Source: an uncultured Bacilli bacterium (GTDB lineage: Bacteria; Bacillota_I; Bacilli_A; RF39; UBA660). From it: a DNA stretch of 64,000 bases. The stretch is from the NCBI GenBank assembly GCA_934101625.1, contig CAKORV010000001.1, forward strand, positions 1 through 64,000, given 5' to 3'. The position numbers were made by a program, and so were the translations under genes. The notes under the pieces were generated by a model, which worked only from the letters and a program-made list of their open reading frames with translations, was not told the DNA's origin and made no database searches. The stretch's first letter is position 1; each line of letters begins with the position of its first letter. Positions 18,353-28,278 of the stretch are shown here, piece by piece.

Positions 18353-18688
18353 GTCTTTTAAAAATCTTTTTAATAGGAATGTCATAAAGTATGGGAATGT
18401 ATAAAATTTTCTATTAAATCCTATGTTTTTATTTCCTAATTTTATACCATATTTTATTTCTTTAAATGTATTCCTTTCTATTAGTTTATTTAAACTTTTT
18501 GTACTATTGTCATTTGCTTTTACTTCAACTGGAATTAGTGAATCTGTACTTTTTATAGTAAAAAAATTACTTACACCAAATTCTATAAATTTCACCGTTA
18601 TATTTACACCAAAATCTTTACTTTTTACCTCACAAATTATACCTTTTAAAAAAAACACAGAATTTCTGTGTTTATAAACTTGGGCCAC
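18344..18688 (-). pseudogene. C-terminal fragment of a DUF4143 AAA ATPase
   Basis: Only the C-terminal end of a DUF4143-type protein remains: SLIPVEVKANDNSTKSLNKLI followed by IKYGIKLGNKNIGFNRKFYTFPYF is the family's nuclease-like end. The ATPase domain is missing. The frame's first ATG lies upstream of the terminator of the preceding minus-strand gene (18647-18671), so the 5' part of the frame is open by chance and no real start exists. I read it as a decayed remnant. Confidence 0.7.
18647..18671 (-). terminator. terminator after the coiled-coil gene
   Basis: On the minus strand ACACAGA pairs with TCTGTGT (plus 18655-18661 and 18665-18671), followed by eight T. Confidence 0.88.
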
Positions 18689-19502
18689 CTTGCATATTGT
18701 CCTTTTGAATTATTATTTCTAACATACTAATTATTTGATTATCTTTATCTAATTTATTAATTAATTCTTGTTTTTCTTCATTTGTCATATTAGGATTATT
18801 TAGTATATCTTTTTTATATTGTTCAATTAAATCTCTATAATCATTTAGTTCTTTTTGATTAGTTACTTTTTTTTCTTTTAATTTTTCAATTTCTTCTGTT
18901 AAAGAGTTAACTTTTACTTTTTGTTTTTCTTTTTCAAATTTCATTGTTATTTCTTTAGTTTGTTCTTCAATTGATTTTGTTTCTAGTTTTTCTTGTAGGA
19001 ATAGTTTTTCAAACTCTTTTAATTCAGGGTGTTTATTACAAATATCTTTAATGTGTGAAACTGTCTTGTTATAATCATCCGAATATTCATCAACATTAGC
19101 TGTTATTGTACTAAATGTTCTTATAATACTTTCTATGTCTTTTTCAAATAAATCTTGATGTCTTTCTTTGTATTCAGTTATATTATCAATTTTTAATAGG
19201 TTGTTTTTAGTTTGCTCTAATTCTTTTAAGTTCATTATAACTTTAGCGCGAGTTTCAAATTTTTCTTTTAGCTCTTTCAAGTCTGGTTGAGCATTAATTA
19301 ATTTATCTACTAGTTCATTAGCTTTAGTTATATCTGCATCATCAAGTGTACTAGCTTCCATTATAATTTCTTCATACATATTTGTTAAACCTTTTATTAA
19401 ATCTTCATAGTCAGTGGGACTATTGGATTTAAATTCATCTAAATCTCTTATTACTCTGATTTCATCAAGTATTTTTTCAAATTTTTCTAAATTACTTTCC
19501 AT
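18672..19502 (-). CDS. coiled-coil protein of unknown function
   Basis: I do not recognise this 276-aa protein. It is highly charged, Glu/Lys-rich and almost wholly helical, with heptad-like stretches at about 85-130 and 170-250 (TEEIEKLKEKKVTNQKELND). There is no signal peptide or membrane segment. The second ATG, at 19502, is preferred: AGGAGAG sits directly before the first ATG, too close to use it. It lies between two DUF4143 remnants, which suggests an accessory region. A structural or chaperone-like role cannot be tested from sequence. Confidence 0.6.
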   Translation of the reverse strand: MESNLEKFEKILDEIRVIRDLDEFKSNSPTDYEDLIKGLTNMYEEIIMEASTLDDADITKANELVDKLINAQPDLKELKEKFETRAKVIMNLKELEQTKNNLLKIDNITEYKERHQDLFEKDIESIIRTFSTITANVDEYSDDYNKTVSHIKDICNKHPELKEFEKLFLQEKLETKSIEEQTKEITMKFEKEKQKVKVNSLTEEIEKLKEKKVTNQKELNDYRDLIEQYKKDILNNPNMTNEEKQELINKLDKDNQIISMLEIIIQKDNMQGGPSL

Positions 19503-19639
19503 ATACATCTCTCCTATTTTAAGTTTAACTAATTAATTTATCTTTATCAAGAAATTGTTGATAAATTGACACTTATTAACATTTTGCTTTGTTAAATGAT
19601 ATTAGTAATTTAAAAAGGTGTTTGGAAAAGGTTTAATTT

Positions 19640-20000
19640 ATTAAATTATTATGAAAGATATTTAGAAATGCTTTATAATATTTATGTTTATGAAATAAGT
19701 ATATGATGATTTAATAAAATTAAAATAAAATTAATGAGCTTTGTATGTTAAATAATTTAAAAAAATTATATCTAGTGGATTACCTATATACTATTGGAAA
19801 AGTAAAGAAGAAGCTGAAGTTGGCTTTCTTGTTGAAATTGATTATGATAGTGTAATTCCAATAGAAGTAAAGCCTTCTGAAAATACTCAATCTAAATAAA
19901 AACTTATTATAACTTATATAAACCTAAGTATATGATTAGATTAAGTACATAAGATTTTGGATATAATCCTGAAACTAAATTGTTAAATACTAAAAATTTA
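19640..20000 (+). pseudogene. decayed DUF4143 ATPase remnant
   Basis: Three pieces of a DUF4143-type protein survive in different frames with stops between. LNYYERYLEMLYN occurs near 19640-19680; from about 19779, SGLPIYYWKSKEEAEVGFL and then DSVIPIEVKPSENTQSK end at a stop near 19898; after a frameshift come YYNLYKPKYMIRLST, a stop, and FGYNPETKLLN up to about 19985. A functional copy would read through. The rest of 19509-20095 holds nothing else I can support, apart from likely ligA promoter sequence at its end. Confidence 0.72.
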
Positions 20001-20089
20001 AGTAAATATATAAAAAGAATTGTTAACTGTAGATATATAAAAAGTTTTGTTTACTAATAATTGCATTTTTTGTATAATATAAGTGGTGA

Positions 20090-22429
<2,340 letters not shown>

Positions 22430-22430
<1 letters not shown>

Positions 22431-22457
22431 GTGTTTCGTAAGAGATGCCTTTTTATT
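22430..22457 (+). terminator. weak terminator after the small membrane protein
   Basis: GGTGTTTC/GAGATGCC stem including three G-U pairs, loop GTAA, then TTTTTATTT. Confidence 0.6.
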
Positions 22458-22471
22458 TATGTTTTAGTTTC

Positions 22472-22517
22472 TTGACAAATCTAATGAAAAATGTTAAAAT
22501 TTCATTAGGTTTGTCAA
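22472..22517 (+). promoter_or_regulatory. abiE promoter inside an 18-bp-arm palindrome
   Basis: Promoter TTGACA (22472-22477), 17 bp, TAAAAT (22495-22500). The same stretch forms TTGACAAATCTAATGAAA (22472-22489), ten bases, and its complement (22500-22517) with a single mismatch. AAGGAGG follows at once. The palindrome fully covers the core promoter, as expected for the AbiEi-type autorepressor. Confidence 0.85.
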
Positions 22518-22529
22518 GGAGGACTACTT

Positions 22530-23156
22530 ATGGAAAGAATAACAATAAAAGAATTTAAAGATCAAAGTAATATAGAAATTATTGAATCTATTATGAAAAT
22601 AAACAATGGATATGTTACTTCAAAACAACTATCTAATCTCGGGATTCATAGAATGTATCTTAATATTATGAGGGAAAAAGGTATGGTGGAAAAAGTTGGA
22701 AGTGGAATTTATATTGACTCTAGTAAAATAGAGGATAATTATTTTGTTTTTGGTCTAGAACTTCCAAATATAGTTTACTCACATATGACAGCGCTTTATT
22801 TTCATGGGCTTTCTATTAAAGCACCAAATGATAAATACGATATAACAGTTCCTAATAATTATTTTAATTATAAAATTAGAAATCATAATGTTTTTTATGT
22901 TGATAGAGATTCTTATAAAATTGGTCTTACTGAAGTAGAAACTCCTATGGGTAATAAAGTAAAAGTATATGATATAGAAAGGTGTATATGTGATATTATT
23001 AGATCTAAAAATAGAATGGATTTAGAACATGTTAAATTTAGTATTAAAGAATATATTAAAAGAAAAGATAAAGACCTTATTAAATTATCTAAATATGCTG
23101 ATAGTATGGGTATAAAAAATGAAGTGATGAGTTTTTTGGAGATGTTTTATGAATAG
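22530..23156 (+). CDS. abiEi: AbiEi-type antitoxin/repressor
   Basis: 208-aa protein with an N-terminal winged helix (GYVTSKQLSNLGIHRMYLNI, then GIYI) and a C-terminal antitoxin domain (IVYSHMTALYFHGLS, VYDIERCICDIIR). AbiEi proteins neutralise the partner nucleotidyltransferase without direct binding (type IV system) and repress their own operon through inverted repeats. A long palindrome overlaps the promoter here. It overlaps abiEii by eight bases. Confidence 0.9.
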   Translation: MERITIKEFKDQSNIEIIESIMKINNGYVTSKQLSNLGIHRMYLNIMREKGMVEKVGSGIYIDSSKIEDNYFVFGLELPNIVYSHMTALYFHGLSIKAPNDKYDITVPNNYFNYKIRNHNVFYVDRDSYKIGLTEVETPMGNKVKVYDIERCICDIIRSKNRMDLEHVKFSIKEYIKRKDKDLIKLSKYADSMGIKNEVMSFLEMFYE

Positions 23157-23970
23157 TATGCAACTTAAAGATAAAATAAAGAATATTGCTAAAGAAAAAA
23201 ATGTAGATTTTAATACTTTACTTAGACTTTATATGTATGATAGATTTTTAGAAAGACTTTCTAAAAGTAAATATAGGGATAATTTTATTTTAAAGGGTGG
23301 ATTTTATTTAAGTACTTTATTTGGAATAGAAAATAGAGCAACTATGGATATTGATACTGCATTTAGAAATGCTAACTTTAATGAAAAAAATATTATAAAA
23401 ATGATGAAAGAAATTATTTCAATTAAAATTGATGATGGTGCAAAATTAAATTATGTAGGAATAGCAACAATAAGAGATGAGGATGAATATGGTGGGTTTA
23501 GAGTAACTATAGAAGTTAAATATGAAAATATAAGACAATCATTTCATATTGATATAGCTTCTGGGGACCCAATAACACCACGTGAAATAAAGTATAAATA
23601 CGCACCAATATTAAGTAATTATCATATAAATTTATATGCATATAATATTGAAACCGTTTTAGCAGAAAAGATAGAAACAATATTAAGTAGACTTGAACTA
23701 AATGGAAGAACTAGGGATTATTATGATATTTATTTAATTTATACAAAGGAGTGGAAAAATCTTAATCTTAATCATTTTAAAAAATCAATTGAAAAAACAT
23801 TTTTTAAGAGAAATTATATGGGTAATCCTAATGAAACTTTAGATATTATTAGAAATAGTGATGTGTTAAGAGAAAGGTGGGATAAATATCAAAGAACTTA
23901 TTCTTATGCAAAAGATATTAAATTCGATAACATACTTGAGTGTTTAGAGATAATGATTAAACAAATTTAA
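23149..23970 (+). CDS. abiEii: AbiEii-type nucleotidyltransferase toxin
   Basis: 273 aa. KGGFYLSTLFGI followed by TMDIDTAFR is the GS...DxD-type motif of DNA-polymerase-beta-like nucleotidyltransferases; AEKIETILSRL and TRDYYDIYLI complete the AbiEii pattern. Relatives (MenT-like) add nucleotides to tRNA acceptor ends and stop growth, giving phage resistance. The ATG at 23149 has GGAG eight bases before it, within abiEi; a second ATG at 23158 is possible. With its repressor it forms a full AbiE pair. Confidence 0.9.
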   Translation: MNSMQLKDKIKNIAKEKNVDFNTLLRLYMYDRFLERLSKSKYRDNFILKGGFYLSTLFGIENRATMDIDTAFRNANFNEKNIIKMMKEIISIKIDDGAKLNYVGIATIRDEDEYGGFRVTIEVKYENIRQSFHIDIASGDPITPREIKYKYAPILSNYHINLYAYNIETVLAEKIETILSRLELNGRTRDYYDIYLIYTKEWKNLNLNHFKKSIEKTFFKRNYMGNPNETLDIIRNSDVLRERWDKYQRTYSYAKDIKFDNILECLEIMIKQI

Positions 23971-24086
23971 TAGTAAGTTTTAGTTTAAGTTACAACGCTT
24001 AATATAAGAGTTATGTTTTTGTCTTCTGAATGTAAACTAGCAATTTAGAATAAACTATAGTATAATGTATTTGAGGAGTTGAAAGA

Positions 24087-24542
24087 ATGAAAAAAGTTAT
24101 CAAAGAAAATAAAGTTTTATTTGTACTTGCATTGATAGTAATAATATCATTGATACTTATGGGTGTAGGATTGATTAAATACTTTTATAGTACTAATGGA
24201 GATAAGTATGGTGATAGATTAACTGGAATAGAAAAACATAAATTAAAAAGTTCTTTAGCAAATGACATTAAAGCTTTATATGAAGGTGGGGTTCTAAATG
24301 TTAGTATAGATACTAAAGGTAAGATTGTCTATGTTATAATGGATGTTAGTGATGGAGTTAGTAAGGTTGATGCACAAAGTTATGCTGTTAAGGCATTAGA
24401 TGTATTTAGTGATGATGAAAAATCTTTTTATGATATTCAATTCTTAATTACATGTAAAAATGCTAGTGAAGAAACTACTATTTATCCAATGGAAGGATAT
24501 AAAAACTCTAGTAATACTCAGATAGTTTGGACAAATAATTAG
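24087..24542 (+). CDS. membrane-anchored protein of unknown function
   Basis: A 151-aa protein with one membrane segment (about 10-33) and an extracytoplasmic domain. The closing VWTNN sequence lies nine bases before the next gene. TATAAT at 24061-24066 is a likely -10. It probably forms an operon with the following receptor gene and may be its partner; that is inference from position. Confidence 0.55.
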   Translation: MKKVIKENKVLFVLALIVIISLILMGVGLIKYFYSTNGDKYGDRLTGIEKHKLKSSLANDIKALYEGGVLNVSIDTKGKIVYVIMDVSDGVSKVDAQSYAVKALDVFSDDEKSFYDIQFLITCKNASEETTIYPMEGYKNSSNTQIVWTNN

Positions 24543-24550
24543 GTGATATA

Positions 24551-26551
24551 ATGAAAAAGAAAAATAGAAAGATATTAATAATAAGTGGACTTATTCTTCT
24601 TTTATTTATTATTGTTGTTGGTATATTAATTTATGTTAATAATAATAAAAATAATTTTTCATTTAGTGAAAAGAGTTGGATAAATCAAAATGCTAATAAT
24701 GTTATAGATATAAGTATGGAAGGTAATTTGCCAATATTTAGTAATAATGGTGAAGGTGTATTCTATGATTATATTAAGAATTTAGAATCTAGTACTGGGT
24801 TAACTTTTAATGTAACTGTTAATAGTGAAGGTAATTATAATTTTAAAAATAAGAACGAGTTAAGTCCTAGTGATTTAGTATTTTATACAGATCATTATGT
24901 TTTGATTAGTACTAATTCTAATATAGTTAAGAATTTTAGTGAAATTAGAAATCAAAATATAGGTGTTGTAAAAAATGATTTAAATTATATTAGTAATTAT
25001 TTGAGTGATTATGGTTTAAATTATAAAGAATATGAAACTTTTGATAATATTAAAAATGATATGGATAATTCTATTATTTATGCTATTATACCTATGGAAA
25101 AATATATGAATGAAATAGTTAATAATAAATACCATATAGTTAAACATATTGAAGGATTACATTCTCATTATGTTTTGAGTATGAAAGATGCTAATACGAT
25201 GTTGGCTAATGTATTTACTAAATATTTTAATACTTGGGAAGATAGTTTAAATACTAGTAGAAATAAAAATCTATTGAAACTTTATTATGATGCTTATAGT
25301 ATAAGTGATTTAGAGAAAGAAAGTATTATAGGTGATGATTTATTAGTAGGATACATATCTAATTTACCTTTTGAAGGCAAAATAAATAATAAGTTTAGTG
25401 GTATTACTAATGAGTATTTAAGATTATTTGCGGATATGACTGGAGCTAGTTATAAGTATATAGAGTATTCTAATATTGATAAATTAAATAATGCTTTAAG
25501 TGCTAAAAAAGTAGATTTTGTACTTAATTATTATAATGTAAGTAATAATAATTATACTAATAGTGTAAGTTTAGGAAATATTAATTATGTTGTTGTTACA
25601 CATAAAGATAATTATATACCTGTTGATAGTATAAAAAGTGTTATCGATGATAATGTTAAAATGGTAAATAATACTAGCTTATATAGTTATATTAAGAATA
25701 TGAATGTTAATATTGATACTTTTGATAATTATAAGTCTTTGTTAAAAAATATTAATAAAAATGATGTTTTAATATTAGAGAAAAGTGTATTTGATTATTA
25801 TAAAAATGATGAATTAAAGAATTATGTTGTTAAGTATATAGGTGAAACTGATGTACAAAGTGATTTCTTATTAAATAGTGATAATACTATATTAAATAAT
25901 TTATTTAATTTTTATATTAGTACTTTGGGAAATAATTATGTTAATAATATGGCTATTAGTCATTCTATAGATGAAGCTAATACTAATGTTGTAATTAAAT
26001 TTATTTTAAGTAATATTACTTATTTAATTGTTATAATAGTGGCAATAGTATTCTTTATGTTAAAGTTTAATAAGAAAATTAGAGTTACTAAAAAGATTAG
26101 AAAAGAAGATAAGATGATGTATTTGGATGTAATGACTAATTTAAAAAATAGAAATTATTTGAATGATAATTTGAATTATTGGGAAAGTAATAAAGTTTAT
26201 CCACAAGCTGTAGTAGTTGTTGATTTAAATAGTATTAGTGTTATTAATGATACTAAAGGTCATGAAGAAGGGGATAGACAAATTAAAAGTGCAGCAAATA
26301 TATTAATTAGAACACAAAGAGAGAATAGTGAAATAATAAGAACAGATGGTAATGAATTTTTAATTTATTTAGTAGGTTATGAAGATAAGCAAGTTGTTAC
26401 TTATGTTAATAAACTTATTAAAGAGTTTAAGAATTTACCTTATGAGTATGGGGCAAGTGTAGGTTATTATATGATAAATAGTGAAAGTACTACAATTGAT
26501 GATGCTATAAATGAAGCATTAATCATGATGAGAAAAAATAAAGGAAATTAG
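24551..26551 (+). CDS. solute-binding receptor with degenerate GGDEF domain
   Basis: 666 aa. An N-terminal membrane helix (about 8-29) leads to a ~450-residue outer region resembling two type-3 periplasmic solute-binding modules; a second helix (about 487-507) leads to a GGDEF-type domain. The domain start DLNSISVINDTKGHEEGD is good, but the signature reads DGNEF in place of GGDEF (first Gly to Asp, Asp to Asn). Loss of the metal-binding Asp suggests no cyclase activity; a GTP or c-di-GMP sensing role is possible. It follows the small membrane protein and is followed by the YihY gene three bases on. Confidence 0.8.
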   Translation: MKKKNRKILIISGLILLLFIIVVGILIYVNNNKNNFSFSEKSWINQNANNVIDISMEGNLPIFSNNGEGVFYDYIKNLESSTGLTFNVTVNSEGNYNFKNKNELSPSDLVFYTDHYVLISTNSNIVKNFSEIRNQNIGVVKNDLNYISNYLSDYGLNYKEYETFDNIKNDMDNSIIYAIIPMEKYMNEIVNNKYHIVKHIEGLHSHYVLSMKDANTMLANVFTKYFNTWEDSLNTSRNKNLLKLYYDAYSISDLEKESIIGDDLLVGYISNLPFEGKINNKFSGITNEYLRLFADMTGASYKYIEYSNIDKLNNALSAKKVDFVLNYYNVSNNNYTNSVSLGNINYVVVTHKDNYIPVDSIKSVIDDNVKMVNNTSLYSYIKNMNVNIDTFDNYKSLLKNINKNDVLILEKSVFDYYKNDELKNYVVKYIGETDVQSDFLLNSDNTILNNLFNFYISTLGNNYVNNMAISHSIDEANTNVVIKFILSNITYLIVIIVAIVFFMLKFNKKIRVTKKIRKEDKMMYLDVMTNLKNRNYLNDNLNYWESNKVYPQAVVVVDLNSISVINDTKGHEEGDRQIKSAANILIRTQRENSEIIRTDGNEFLIYLVGYEDKQVVTYVNKLIKEFKNLPYEYGASVGYYMINSESTTIDDAINEALIMMRKNKGN

Positions 26552-26553
26552 TT

Positions 26554-27432
26554 ATGTGGAAAAAGGTTAAAGATTTTGTTATAAATATTTATAATATTAT
26601 GAATGAACCTGAAATGCTTACACTTCCTAGTACCCTTGCTTATTACTTTGTTCTTGCGATAGTACCTATTATTTCGTTCTTACTTTTAATTGCAACTTCA
26701 TTTAATTTATCTACAACGTTTATTACTCAATTTATTGAAGAAAATTTTAGTAAAGAAGTAATGACTGCGATTACACCTATGATAACAGGTTATAATTTTA
26801 ATTTTGGTTTTGTTTTCTATTTGTTAATGGCTTTCTTCATAGTAAGTAATGGTAGTGATTCAATTATAATAGCATCTAATATGGTGTTTAATATAGAAAA
26901 TAAGAATTATTTTAAGAGAAGGATTAAGGCCTGTGTTATGACCGTTTTGTTATTCGTTTTATTTACTTTTATGTTAATAGTACCTATCTTTGGTGAACAG
27001 ATATTAAATTTAGCTACGATGGTAGGTTTTAATAATAGAATAATTGATGCATTAAAGATGTTATATCCAGTACTTAATTTACCTATTACAATAATAATTA
27101 TGTATTTTTCAATAAAACTAATTTATGTAATAGCACCTGATGAAAAAATTAAAAGTAAGTATGTTACTAAAGGCGCTATATTTACAACTAGTGTTTGGGT
27201 AATAGCAACTTTAATATATTCTTATTATATTAAAAATATAGCAACTTATAATTTATATTATGCTGGATTAAGTAATATAGTAATATTGATGGTTTGGTTT
27301 TATATTTTGGCTTTTGTGTTTGTTATGGGGTTAACTTTTAATTATCAAAACATTAATGAAAATATTGAAAAAACTAATAATATAAAATTAAAAGAGTTAG
27401 AAGAAAAAGTTAGAGAAAGTAGAAACAAATAG
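26554..27432 (+). CDS. YihY/BrkB family membrane protein
   Basis: About six membrane helices in 292 aa. LPSTLAYYFVLAIVPIISFLL near the start and NLYYAGLSNIVILMVWFYI with LAFVFVMGLTFNYQ near the end are typical of the YihY (UPF0761) family. Members were once called ribonuclease BN by error; a lipid- or envelope-related role is likely. It starts three bases after the receptor gene. Confidence 0.85.
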   Translation: MWKKVKDFVINIYNIMNEPEMLTLPSTLAYYFVLAIVPIISFLLLIATSFNLSTTFITQFIEENFSKEVMTAITPMITGYNFNFGFVFYLLMAFFIVSNGSDSIIIASNMVFNIENKNYFKRRIKACVMTVLLFVLFTFMLIVPIFGEQILNLATMVGFNNRIIDALKMLYPVLNLPITIIIMYFSIKLIYVIAPDEKIKSKYVTKGAIFTTSVWVIATLIYSYYIKNIATYNLYYAGLSNIVILMVWFYILAFVFVMGLTFNYQNINENIEKTNNIKLKELEEKVRESRNK

Positions 27433-27493
27433 TTTTTACTTTTTTTTCTATTTAAAATGTGTTATATTTATAATGGAGAAGGGAATAGAAATA

Positions 27494-28201
27494 ATGAAGA
27501 ATTTATATGTTTATTCTGAAAAATTGGCTAAGAAAAATAAGGTTTTTATGTCTTTACCTAAGTATTTTTTTACATATTTAATTACTTTAATTATTTCTAC
27601 TATAGTATTTCTTTTGTTTAAAAAAGTTATAAATATAGTTAATTTAAATAGTAATCTTTTTAGATGTATTGAAGGATTTGTTTTATTTGTAATTATTGTA
27701 TTTGATTTTCTATATGTATTATTTCCAAGTTCATTAAAATTTCATTCTAGATTAAAGGCTTATTATGTGGATAAAGATGATATATATTTAATTTCTATAA
27801 GTGATTTAGTACTTATTATGTTTGAAACCACTTTGTTTTTACCTAGAGTTCATAAAAATGATAAAGATAATAATTTGTTTAAAAAGATAAAATATTATAT
27901 AGTTGGTATATTAACATCATTTTTAATATTTAGTAAAATAAGAAAGAACATAAATAAAATGCAGGATAAAGAAGCAATTATGAAATTTGTAAAAGATCCT
28001 ATTTTTTATAAGAGAAGTGCTAATGTATATAAGGTTATTGATGTTAATAGGGTGTCTAAATTAAAAAATAAGACAAGTATTAGAGTTAAATTAAAGAAAT
28101 TAGATGATAATAAAGTATTTAATGATAATACTTTGGTTATATATAATGTTTATAATAATTATGATAATTTAATAAATAGTTTTAAAAATAAAGTAAAATA
28201 A
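27494..28201 (+). CDS. membrane protein of unknown function
   Basis: 235 aa with hydrophobic segments at about 23-45, 55-75 and 115-140, and a basic C-terminal domain. I do not recognise the family. The ATG at 27494 is preferred to 27473 because AAGGGA lies between them. It is between the YihY gene and the surface cluster. Confidence 0.55.
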   Translation: MKNLYVYSEKLAKKNKVFMSLPKYFFTYLITLIISTIVFLLFKKVINIVNLNSNLFRCIEGFVLFVIIVFDFLYVLFPSSLKFHSRLKAYYVDKDDIYLISISDLVLIMFETTLFLPRVHKNDKDNNLFKKIKYYIVGILTSFLIFSKIRKNINKMQDKEAIMKFVKDPIFYKRSANVYKVIDVNRVSKLKNKTSIRVKLKKLDDNKVFNDNTLVIYNVYNNYDNLINSFKNKVK

Positions 28202-28237
28202 ACAATAAATTGTTAAAATTATTTGTTTATTTTTTTA
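28197..28237 (+). terminator. AT-rich terminator before the surface cluster
   Basis: AATAAACAA (28197-28205) can pair with TTGTTTATT (28223-28231), followed by a T run. The stem is all but free of G-C pairs, so it is uncertain. Confidence 0.5.
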
Positions 28238-28278
28238 TTATGTGGTATTATTTAAAGTAGATAATAGGGAGTGTTAAT

